Shown here: positions 1 through 6,102 of the stretch, in pieces
Layout: each line of letters begins with the position of its first letter
How positions within the stretch are numbered: position 1 is the first letter of the stretch
From: a virus
Length of the DNA stretch: 20,623 nucleotides
IMG/VR virus record: IMGVR_UViG_3300020470_001783
Location: 1-20,623 of that record
Reading direction: 5' to 3' (one strand)
Made by a program: the position numbers and the translations under genes
Notes under the pieces: model-generated
Told to the model about the DNA's origin: nothing
The model's input: only the letters and a program-made list of their open reading frames with translations
Database searches by the model: none

Positions 1-2
1 CA

Positions 3-77
3 TGGTGGGAGCGGTGGGGGTCGAACCCACGCTCTTCGGATTAAAAGTCCGCTGCCTTACCGCTTGGCTACGCTCCC
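3..77 (-). tRNA. tRNA-Lys (anticodon UUU), CCA encoded
   Basis: On the minus strand a full 75-nt cloverleaf can be folded by eye: 7-bp acceptor stem GGGAGCG/CGCTCCC, D-arm GCC..GGC, anticodon loop CTTTTAA (anticodon TTT), T-arm GTGGG-TTCGACC-CCCAC, discriminator A and encoded CCA. Anticodon and A73 both fit lysine. The anticodon stem has one mismatch at its outer end (G27/A43). The D-arm GCCAAGCGGTAAGGC is of the type seen in many bacterial tRNA-Gln rather than the GCTC..GAGC arm usual for tRNA-Lys. It sits last in the transcription order seen here, 6 nt after the stop of the 84..614 gene. Confidence 0.95.
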
Positions 78-83
78 TAGATT

Positions 84-614
84 TTAAACAGTGCGACGGT
101 CTTCGTAACCATCAAGTTTAGTGAGATGTTTAATGTCTATCTCACGGGATCTTTTGCCAGCCTTTTCGGTAGAAGGGTCAATGTAGTTTGGTGTAGTTCC
201 AAGTTCCCAAGCGTCATCATACTTGATGTGACCAAGAATGTCAACTTTTTTAAACTCGTCATCTACAGTTCTAGCCACAAAAAGATGAAGCCCCTTGCCA
301 ACCTGATGCTCTCTAACAGCAGCAGCATTGCGAGTGCGAATGCAACGAACCTCAAAATTAGTACCAACATCGGCATGGGCAGACTTGTATTTACTGTGAT
401 TATTCTTAGTCCAAACACTACCAGACCAATAACGATTAGTAGCCTTAGCAACTGCCAACTCACAAACACAAGCACGAGCCTGTGCAGTGCGGTCATCTTC
501 CATGCGACCACGCTTGTAATAAGACTTATCCTGTGAGTCCCAGTTTGCTTCTTGCCTTCGGGCGGCCACATTCAAAGCGTGTACCCATTCCCAAGGCTCT
601 AGTTCTACTATCAT
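84..614 (-). CDS. Putative PD-(D/E)XK-like phage protein of unknown function
   Basis: This is a 176-residue soluble protein with no signal peptide or membrane segment. The order of conserved-looking elements is a glutamate in CELAVAKA (about residues 50-57), a DVG motif (about 82-84) followed by EVR (88-90), then a hydrophobic strand with a DILGHI turn. That E..D..ExR/K spacing and strand pattern resemble small phage proteins of the PD-(D/E)XK nuclease superfamily. I infer the fold from motif layout only, and activity is unproven because the usual lysine is an arginine. The start ATG at 614 is preceded by a consensus promoter placed 7 nt away and no Shine-Dalgarno sequence, so it is probably read from a leaderless or near-leaderless transcript. 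The gene ends 6 nt before the tRNA. Confidence 0.75.
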   Translation of the reverse strand: MIVELEPWEWVHALNVAARRQEANWDSQDKSYYKRGRMEDDRTAQARACVCELAVAKATNRYWSGSVWTKNNHSKYKSAHADVGTNFEVRCIRTRNAAAVREHQVGKGLHLFVARTVDDEFKKVDILGHIKYDDAWELGTTPNYIDPSTEKAGKRSREIDIKHLTKLDGYEDRRTV

Positions 615-621
615 GGATACT

Positions 622-650
622 ACGGTATCACACTATTACCGGATTGTCAA
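622..650 (-). promoter_or_regulatory. Sigma-70-type promoter, near-leaderless, for the 84..614 gene
   Basis: Minus strand reads TTGACA (650-645), 17-nt spacer, TACCGT (627-622), then 7 nt to the ATG. The spacing would put transcription start at or within one base of the start codon. The -10 region is part of an inverted repeat, GATAC-CGTA-GTATC (629-616), which could be an operator. Confidence 0.7.
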
Positions 651-652
651 GG

Positions 653-721
653 CTATAAATCCAGTACGGCGACAATAATCCACAATATTGCACCGATCAA
701 AAGTAGCCAACCAAGGCCCAT
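653..721 (-). CDS. 22-residue hydrophobic peptide
   Basis: This short frame starts one base after the stop codon of the 723..932 gene. A purine-rich GGCGTAGGTAAA stretch (AAGGCG, AGG) lies just upstream of its ATG. The peptide begins MGLGWLLLIGA and is almost entirely hydrophobic up to a terminal Asp-Leu, so it would be a single membrane segment. Its exact fit between the previous stop and the -35 box of the next promoter (650-645) argues that it is translated rather than accidental. Function is unknown; small membrane peptides in phages can act in lysis or superinfection control, but nothing here shows that. Confidence 0.5.
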   Translation of the reverse strand: MGLGWLLLIGAILWIIVAVLDL

Positions 722-722
722 T

Positions 723-932
723 TTACCTACGCCTTATCTCACTATTTAGGTAACGAATTGTGTCGGTTGTGTCAGTTTTGAACAAAAACGGAAAAATTGC
801 GTGAATAATTCCAACAATCCCTGTCCATATAAGCAAAACAGAAGTACTAATTGCAAAAGCAAAATGCTGTAAATAACTCATACTATTTGACTTCGGGTGA
901 TCCGTGAATGCCCCTAGAGCCTTCTTCAGCAT
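723..932 (-). CDS. Small membrane protein, DUF6356-like
   Basis: This is a 69-residue protein with the pattern HPKS...SYLQHFAFA (about residues 12-29), a hydrophobic segment (about 26-50), then HAIFPFLF (about 44-51) and a polar tail. That histidine-proline start, YLxHxxFA core and HAIxPFLF motif match my memory of the DUF6356 family, found in bacteria and in aquatic phages and lacking a firm function. It is preceded by AAAGGGG five bases before the ATG, a good Shine-Dalgarno. The first 50 nt overlap the end of the 883..1050 gene in another frame, implying translational coupling. It probably sits in the inner membrane. Confidence 0.75.
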   Translation of the reverse strand: MLKKALGAFTDHPKSNSMSYLQHFAFAISTSVLLIWTGIVGIIHAIFPFLFKTDTTDTIRYLNSEIRRR

Positions 933-1050
933 CTTTACCCCTTTCCGTGTCTTGAAGTTTCTTTGGTTTTACAATAGTTTTTCGCAACAGACCATCATCA
1001 GGTCGATCACCCATCATTTCTACAGGCAAGTCGTCCCACAAGTCCGGCAT
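883..1050 (-). CDS. 55-residue charged hypothetical protein
   Basis: I start this gene at the ATG at 1050, one base after the thioredoxin stop codon. A longer version beginning at 1188 would only re-read thioredoxin codons in another frame. The protein begins MPDLWDDLPVEMMGD and continues into a lysine/glutamate-rich hydrophilic tail, probably disordered. The ribosome-binding signal (GGCAGAG) is weak, consistent with coupling to thioredoxin translation. Its last 50 nt overlap the next gene. I do not recognise a family; the tight fit between neighbours is the main evidence that it is real. Confidence 0.6.
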   Translation of the reverse strand: MPDLWDDLPVEMMGDRPDDGLLRKTIVKPKKLQDTERGKDAEEGSRGIHGSPEVK

Positions 1051-1051
1051 C

Positions 1052-1438
1052 TTACTCTGCCTTTGTCTCAACATTCGTAAATGATGCCAAGTCTTTTTCC
1101 AACTGTTGCATCGGGCGAGCACCAACAACACGGTCTTGCTCCTTACCGTCCACGAATACAACCATCGTGGGGATATTTGCGATGTCAAAACGCTCTTGCA
1201 ATAGAGGTGCTTTATCTACCTCAACCTTGATAACCTGAACTTCGTCAGCATACTTTGCGGCAAATTCGTCAAGAATAGGTGCCTGAATGTCACAGGGGCC
1301 ACACCAAGATGCCCAAAAGTCTACAAGTACAGGCTTAGACGCCGTGTTAATAATTTGGTCAAAATGCTTTTCCTCGACAGGCAAAGCAAATCCCTCTGCA
1401 AGTATTACTCTTTTTACGCTTTGTTCTTTACGAGCCAT
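1052..1438 (-). CDS. Thioredoxin-family protein
   Basis: This 128-residue protein contains the thioredoxin fold: an N-terminal extension of about 20 residues, then the strand PVLVDFWASWCGPC with the redox site CGPC (about residues 47-50), a long helix, and the cis-proline loop IANIPTMVVF (Pro about 90) opposite the active site. It reduces protein disulfides in the cytoplasm using host thioredoxin reductase. The B12-dependent ribonucleotide reductase in the same window carries a C-terminal cysteine pair that thioredoxins normally re-reduce, so the two may be partners (inference). The start ATG at 1438 lies 6 nt from a TATCAT -10 box with a TTGATT -35 box and has no Shine-Dalgarno, pointing to a leaderless mRNA. 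A nine-cysteine peptide gene lies directly upstream. Confidence 0.95.
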   Translation of the reverse strand: MARKEQSVKRVILAEGFALPVEEKHFDQIINTASKPVLVDFWASWCGPCDIQAPILDEFAAKYADEVQVIKVEVDKAPLLQERFDIANIPTMVVFVDGKEQDRVVGARPMQQLEKDLASFTNVETKAE

Positions 1439-1444
1439 GTATCT

Positions 1445-1473
1445 ATGATACCATCATAAACACAATAAATCAA
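1445..1473 (-). promoter_or_regulatory. Leaderless promoter for thioredoxin
   Basis: Minus strand reads TTGATT (1473-1468), 17-nt spacer, TATCAT (1450-1445), 6 nt, ATG (1438). This places the predicted +1 on the A of the start codon. An inverted repeat GTATC-ATA-GATAC spans the -10 box and the bases before the start (1451-1439). The -35 box begins immediately downstream of the stop codon of the cysteine-rich peptide gene. Confidence 0.8.
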
Positions 1474-1542
1474 TTACTCTTCCCAGCAACAACAACCACA
1501 GTTGCAGTCTTGGGTGCAAACACACACATCACATCCACACAT
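1474..1542 (-). CDS. 22-residue cysteine-rich (metallothionein-like) peptide
   Basis: This very short frame reads MCGCDVCVCTQDCNC and continues with Gly, three adjacent cysteines and Trp-Glu-Glu. Nine of 22 residues are cysteine, arranged as CxC, CxC, CxCxCCC. An AAAGGA Shine-Dalgarno stands 9 nt before the ATG, and the frame fits exactly between the upstream gene (stop at 1560) and the -35 box of the thioredoxin promoter. Such density of CxC motifs is typical of metal-thiolate peptides (Zn, Cu, Cd) and of fungal and bacterial small metallothioneins; a disulfide-exchange role beside thioredoxin is another possibility. Both are inferences, and I know of no named family for it. Confidence 0.6.
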   Translation of the reverse strand: MCGCDVCVCTQDCNCGCCCWEE

Positions 1543-1559
1543 TGCAATATGTCCTTTCT

Positions 1560-1811
1560 TTAACTTGTAGGGGGATCAGGGAACGTCACGGTTTCTGGAA
1601 TAGGAGTGCCTACTGTTGCTGGTAGGTCACGCAATGCTTGACGGTATGTTCTCCATTCCGTTTTTAATTCGTCTGACATGGGGATATCTGCCATTTGAGT
1701 CCAATCACAGGCTACTAACTGATGATCCCTTATTTGTCGCATCTTGTCGGCCCTATATACTTGCATGTCATTGGGGGTAACACTATCAGGTGGGCTTAAT
1801 AAAATATCCAT
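1560..1811 (-). CDS. Tail fibre assembly/chaperone-like protein (Phage_tail_APC type)
   Basis: This is an 83-residue protein with the core R(D)HQLVACDWTQMADIPMS...WRTYRQALRDLP (about residues 27-64), then a proline-rich end. The DWTQ..D.P motif followed by YRQALRDLP is characteristic of the small phage protein family annotated as tail assembly chaperone (pfam16778), commonly found directly after tail fibre genes. It is preceded by AAGGAG seven bases from its ATG and begins 10 nt after the stop codon of the fibre gene. The role is probably folding or attachment of the fibre, by analogy. Confidence 0.8.
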   Translation of the reverse strand: MDILLSPPDSVTPNDMQVYRADKMRQIRDHQLVACDWTQMADIPMSDELKTEWRTYRQALRDLPATVGTPIPETVTFPDPPTS

Positions 1812-1821
1812 AACTTGCTCC

Positions 1822-4017
1822 TTACATCACTGCCGCTAGAAAGTAAACGTAAACTGTGGCACTGTAGATAGTTGATGAAGTGTAGTTTGAGTTGCCATTT
1901 CCGTTAATTTCATACGCACGGAAAGTAATATTTGTACCGTCCACCCCAGTTACTGGGAACGCTAACTGATTGTCATTATCACTGCTTAGTGTAGTATATG
2001 AAGTGACAAAAGCAAAAGATGGAGTATCGGGTAAACCATGTGGAATAGTACCATACCCTGAACTGTTTACAGCAACGTTATCAGAACCTCCACGGAATCT
2101 ATATTGAGTCCAGATGGGGTAGTGGGCGCCGTTTTGTTGCTCGGCTATAAACTCATTCCCTGAGTCATCCCACCTAAAGGTGCGCCATGTGTTTGAGTTG
2201 TCGTCGTGGAAGTGGATCTGAGAGTCGCCATTGCCACTTGACCCGACGTAGAAGTCGTCATTGGCATACATGTGGCCAGTAGAACGAAGATTGCCGTTGA
2301 CATCCAACTTGTACGACGGCGTAGTGTCGTTAATACCAACACTGCCGTCGTTGTCAATGTGCATAGCCGTAGCAAGACCGGCACGACTTGTGCCCGTCTT
2401 GAACCCAATGTCATAGCCAGAGAAATGACCCAAGGCAGGACTGTCACCGCTCGCTGTCGTGAACCCAAGTTCGGCGTAGTTGGTTGTCCCAGAGTCAAGG
2501 ACCGACACAGCACGGTTCTGAGAGGCGACTTGGAAATGCGAATCAGCCGGAGGCGTGACGCCACCGACCCCAGCGTCGCCACTGACCGTTAAATCTCCGG
2601 CTACATCTAGTTCTGTGGCAGGTGCTATTGTCCCAATGCCCACATATCCAGTGTCTCCTTTTATCACCATGCGATAATCAGGATCGGCACTATTGTCCGA
2701 AGCAGTAGAAGTCGTAAAATACATGTGACCGCCAGTTGCACCAATACCCCAGTCAGTACTGTTAGCGGTTCGCCAATACAATAAGTTACCAGTATTTAAT
2801 GCCACAGCCTTGCGCCAGTTAACATTTGTAAACAAATCACCAATGGCCCCCACTAGGTCAATATTGGCAACGGGTGAAGTCGTACCCACACCAGTTTTAC
2901 CTGTAGATGCATCTACAAAAAATTTGTCTGTATTAATAGTCAGATTACCGTCAATGTCTACCGTACTATCAAACTGACCAGCACCATTAACCTCTATACC
3001 TGTACTATTAAGTAACTTCATCGTCGTGGAGGTAAAGCGCATTGCGATATTATTCGCCCCTGCCTTTTTAAGCATGATCTCTATAATGCCGTCCTCAGTT
3101 GTATCAGAAGCATCGTCAATCTTGCCAGTGAGTTTGGCGTACACGACTTTTTGATCAGCGTCATTTTCGGCTTGAAACTTGATCTGACCTATGTAGTCAG
3201 CATCAGCAGGGCTAGCACTATTTCGATATAACTCAATAATCGGTGCCGCTTCCGAGCCGGCGTCAGTATCAGTCAACGTAACTGTAGATGTTCCATCAAA
3301 CGTAAAGTTAGCCGAGCCTGCAAAAGATCCAGAGTTGTTGTACTGTATCTGACTTGGAGATCCACCCGGACTTGCCGCAGCAAGGTTAGCAATCGACTGA
3401 GCAGTCACATGCTTGGGATTATCGCTATCACTTGTATCAGCAATAACCACCTTGTCATCAGTAGCAACAGTTACAGAAGAAAGTTCTGAGGGAGCAAAGT
3501 TTAGTGTGACCGATCCACTCGTACCACCACCACTTATACCAGTCCCAGCAGTAACACCTGTAATGTCACCCGGAGAAAGATCAACTATTGACTGAACAGT
3601 AACAGTCTTAGGGTTGTCACTATCGTCAGCATCTGCAATAACAATTTTATCAGACGTAGAAACTGTGGCAGACGAAAGTTCTGAAGGCGCAAAGTTTAGT
3701 GTAACATCGCCTGAAGAACCGCCACCACTTAAAGCGGTGCCAGCAACAACAGAATCAATATCGCCCGTGTTAACGTCATTACTAGTAAATGCAACAGGAG
3801 TTGATGATTGCCCCTCAATAAAACCAACAAATATGTTATCGCCCACACTAGGGGTTGGTCCAATAATCGGACAGTCAAAGTAAACGTTTTCCAAACCAAT
3901 GCGTGGTATCTTTACGTCAACTAGATTTCCATTAACTTTCGCAACAACTCCGTTGTAAATCCCAGAAGGCCTAAAGCCTGTGGTGTAATTAGTGTTTCGT
4001 GAATTTCTTCTTGCCAT
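1822..4017 (-). CDS. Tail fibre / receptor-binding protein with OB-like N-terminal domain
   Basis: This is a 731-residue structural protein. Residues about 18-80 (YNGVVAKVNGNLVDVKIPRIG ... GDNIFVGFIEG) look like the OB-fold of baseplate spike/gpV-type proteins and would be the attachment end. Residues about 85-149 and 150-213 form two near-identical repeats of the type GDI..V.AGT..SGGG.SG.VTLNFAPSELSS. Further on, several copies of a VGIGT..P...LDV.G.L motif (about 373-390, 462-480 and 563-580) mark fibre segments of the sort seen in marine and freshwater phage fibres. The C-terminal 100 residues are aromatic and serine/glycine rich and probably contact the host receptor. Its start codon overlaps the stop of the hub gene (TAATG), so translation is coupled. 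The segment 2145-2590 is clearly more G+C-rich than its flanks, suggesting domain exchange. Confidence 0.85.
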   Translation of the reverse strand: MARRNSRNTNYTTGFRPSGIYNGVVAKVNGNLVDVKIPRIGLENVYFDCPIIGPTPSVGDNIFVGFIEGQSSTPVAFTSNDVNTGDIDSVVAGTALSGGGSSGDVTLNFAPSELSSATVSTSDKIVIADADDSDNPKTVTVQSIVDLSPGDITGVTAGTGISGGGTSGSVTLNFAPSELSSVTVATDDKVVIADTSDSDNPKHVTAQSIANLAAASPGGSPSQIQYNNSGSFAGSANFTFDGTSTVTLTDTDAGSEAAPIIELYRNSASPADADYIGQIKFQAENDADQKVVYAKLTGKIDDASDTTEDGIIEIMLKKAGANNIAMRFTSTTMKLLNSTGIEVNGAGQFDSTVDIDGNLTINTDKFFVDASTGKTGVGTTSPVANIDLVGAIGDLFTNVNWRKAVALNTGNLLYWRTANSTDWGIGATGGHMYFTTSTASDNSADPDYRMVIKGDTGYVGIGTIAPATELDVAGDLTVSGDAGVGGVTPPADSHFQVASQNRAVSVLDSGTTNYAELGFTTASGDSPALGHFSGYDIGFKTGTSRAGLATAMHIDNDGSVGINDTTPSYKLDVNGNLRSTGHMYANDDFYVGSSGNGDSQIHFHDDNSNTWRTFRWDDSGNEFIAEQQNGAHYPIWTQYRFRGGSDNVAVNSSGYGTIPHGLPDTPSFAFVTSYTTLSSDNDNQLAFPVTGVDGTNITFRAYEINGNGNSNYTSSTIYSATVYVYFLAAVM
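3376..3765 (-). repeat. Two tandem ~195-bp repeats encoding ~65-residue fibre modules
   Basis: Inside the fibre gene, codons for residues about 85-149 and 150-213 repeat with shared words such as SGGG, VTLNFAPSELSS, DSDNPK.VT and QSI. At DNA level the plus strand repeats strings such as gaaagttctga(g/a)gg(a/c)gcaaagtttagtgt. Length variation by recombination between the copies is plausible. Confidence 0.8.
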
Positions 4018-5312
4018 TATATTGGTCCATGTCCTATCGCATCAGTGATCTTTGATCGCCAATCTGGTGGTGTTGTAGGCCGACTAGGTTGCCCAGTTCC
4101 ATAGAAATTGCTCTGATAATTAGCATCTATTAAGTATCGTCTCCAATTATCTGGTATTGGTGGAGTAATGTCAAGGTCGTCAAGATCATCGTTAACAATG
4201 TCATACTCATCACTACCGGTCCAATCTTCTGCTGTAGTATTAGATGAACCTGACCCACTTGGGCTTGGCTTTATAAAGTTTCCTTGGCACTTCTCCCATT
4301 CTTCTGGACCCCAAATACCGTCTTGTGTTAATCCATTTAATTTTTGGAATAATAAAACTTGTCTTTGTGTGATCGGACCCCATATACCATCTGCCGTGGT
4401 ATTGCAAACCATTTGTATCCTTTTTACACACTCGCCTTTTGAGCCTTGCTTGAATTCCTCAAGTGCGCATGCAACATCATCTGATTCAAACACAGAAGTG
4501 CCACTAATTGTTATGTTTGCAGTTGGTCCCGCATTAAAAGCAACTTTATCAACCATAAAAATACTTTTGTCAAAATGAGATACGCCTAGTACTTTAAAAG
4601 CCGCACCGGGATAGATTGACAACGAGGATGGACTTTGAAGTAAAGTTATTTGTGTTGAAGCGGCCTTTTTGGTGTCAGTGCTTCTTTTGAGAGTGCTTTT
4701 TAAAACAAAGTGTGGATCAGTTTCTCCAGAAGGCACGTTTAATTCAAACTTGTCTGAATTTTCTACAATGAATTCTTCAGAAGCGAAAAATAAAACTCCC
4801 TTTGCTTCAAAAAATCTAAAGTCTAAATCTCTAGCCAATCTTTGTAAAACATCAAAAGTTGACTCATCTTTATTTTTATTTGACTCTCGAACGATTGTTC
4901 CGTTCCTAGGACTGTCTTCTGCAAATATTTTCAAACCAAACTTTGCTGCCATCGCTGCCGCAAATTCAGAAGGGGACGTATTGCCAAAAGACTTTTGCCC
5001 TTTGTCTCTTCTCATTTTTTGAGTTGCTTGCAATCTGGCAATAAAAGATGTCGTGTCTGTAGAGTCATGCGTTACAGTAACATCGGCTATCTCAAAGTTT
5101 TGTTTAAGGTAGTGTACTGTTCGGCCAATCATAAAATAATTGTTATTATGCATTTGAAGTTGCGGGTCGTGGACAGTTACGCTGATCTGGCTAACCATTG
5201 AGGCTGACAAGTCATACTGAAGACGTGTAACTGAATCACGAATTTCAACAATCTTGTCTCCTATTTCACCAATCTTTAGCGAGTCCACGCTAGTAGTTAC
5301 AGTAATTGTCAT
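4017..5312 (-). CDS. Baseplate hub protein (gpD/gp27-like) with C-terminal peptidoglycan-binding domain
   Basis: This is a 431-residue protein. The first about 270 residues contain the alternating beta pattern and features of hub proteins of the late-control gpD family: an N-terminal half with a SDLS-type barrel region, the segment STFDVLQRLARDLDFRFFEAKGVLFF (about 151-177) and a second barrel ending in a DKVAFN strand. Residues about 287-341 form a PG_binding_1 domain (QGSKGECVKRIQ ... DGIWGPITQRQVLLFQ ... GIWGPEEWEKC) followed by a Ser/Gly linker and an acidic tail. The hub caps the tail tube and carries the tube-tip toward the cell wall, so a fused cell-wall binding module is sensible. The gene follows the adaptor gene by 16 nt and overlaps the fibre gene by the TAATG junction. 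Confidence 0.85.
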   Translation of the reverse strand: MTITVTTSVDSLKIGEIGDKIVEIRDSVTRLQYDLSASMVSQISVTVHDPQLQMHNNNYFMIGRTVHYLKQNFEIADVTVTHDSTDTTSFIARLQATQKMRRDKGQKSFGNTSPSEFAAAMAAKFGLKIFAEDSPRNGTIVRESNKNKDESTFDVLQRLARDLDFRFFEAKGVLFFASEEFIVENSDKFELNVPSGETDPHFVLKSTLKRSTDTKKAASTQITLLQSPSSLSIYPGAAFKVLGVSHFDKSIFMVDKVAFNAGPTANITISGTSVFESDDVACALEEFKQGSKGECVKRIQMVCNTTADGIWGPITQRQVLLFQKLNGLTQDGIWGPEEWEKCQGNFIKPSPSGSGSSNTTAEDWTGSDEYDIVNDDLDDLDITPPIPDNWRRYLIDANYQSNFYGTGQPSRPTTPPDWRSKITDAIGHGPI

Positions 5313-5328
5313 AAAATTACCCTAACTT

Positions 5329-6093
5329 TTAACTAGCCCTAAACACTGTTGGAACTACGTCTGACTTGGATTGCTCGTATAGGTAGTCAATCATAGCCAT
5401 GCTTGGTGCCCCTGTCATTCCCGGTCCGATACCATGTTTTTCTAACAGTTGTTCAAACCTAGCAGGCTGTTGCATTGACGACCATTCGTATTGAGTTATC
5501 TCATCTTCAGGTGGAGGAGGAGCCGGTGGAGGATCTGTTGTTATGTTTGGGTTTCTGTAAATCGCTTTCAGCAGAACAATGTCTGGATTGAATATCGGTG
5601 CCTCAGTTAACTGAAAAGATACTTCTGCCCTAGTTGGCAAACCTTCATTATCTCGATATTGAATACTGTAACTTAACTTAGTTATTTTAACGAAATAAGA
5701 CAGAGCCGTGTTGGCATAAATAAACTTACACTTATACCCATTAGAAGCAATAGTTTCTATCTGACCTAACAAATCATCAACAGGCAAAACACCGCCAGAC
5801 TCTTTATGGGCCATTACCGCACTAAAACTAACTGTTCTTAGTTGTTCATTTTCTTTAACTAGCAAAGGTTGTTTACCGGGTCGGGCAATCTCTCTAAACC
5901 TTGCCTCAATTTTATCATGTTGTAGGTCTTTCGGACCAAACGGAAAAATTACTTCTATGTTTGCATCGTTTCCGTCGTCATCCAAAAGACCCTGTGTTGT
6001 TAATTTTGCACGCAAAGGATTTGCGGTCCTTATCTGAGAAGGCTGTCCGCTGTTTGATCCAAGGCTTACAAAACTTGTTTTTATTCTAGGCAT
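5329..6093 (-). CDS. Tail-tip/baseplate adaptor protein, CIS-tube-like
   Basis: This 254-residue protein lies between the tape measure and hub genes, the position of the tail-tip adaptor in contractile phages and injection systems. Its N-terminal about 165 residues include IEVIFPFGPKDLQHDK, a RTVSFSAVM strand, a helix DDLLGQIETIA and SYSIQYRDNEGLPTRAEVSFQL (about 144-165). That layout resembles the CIS_tube/LysM-adaptor group, in which the tube-like domain is often followed by a LysM domain. Here no LysM is seen: a proline run (TDPPPAPPPPE) leads to a helical C-terminus. TAGGAG stands nine bases before the ATG. Assignment rests mainly on position and on the strand motif. Confidence 0.6.
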   Translation of the reverse strand: MPRIKTSFVSLGSNSGQPSQIRTANPLRAKLTTQGLLDDDGNDANIEVIFPFGPKDLQHDKIEARFREIARPGKQPLLVKENEQLRTVSFSAVMAHKESGGVLPVDDLLGQIETIASNGYKCKFIYANTALSYFVKITKLSYSIQYRDNEGLPTRAEVSFQLTEAPIFNPDIVLLKAIYRNPNITTDPPPAPPPPEDEITQYEWSSMQQPARFEQLLEKHGIGPGMTGAPSMAMIDYLYEQSKSDVVPTVFRAS

Positions 6094-6102
6094 CTACAAC
6101 TC

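Noticed and set aside
1051-1188. Extended version of the 55-residue gene starting at 1188
   Set aside because: The extra N-terminal part only re-reads thioredoxin codons in another frame; the ATG at 1050 directly after the thioredoxin stop is more sensible.
2145-2582. 145-codon minus-strand frame inside the tail fibre gene
   Set aside because: It is a shadow frame caused by the G+C-rich codon use of this fibre segment; the translation is serine/arginine/leucine-rich with no recognisable fold.
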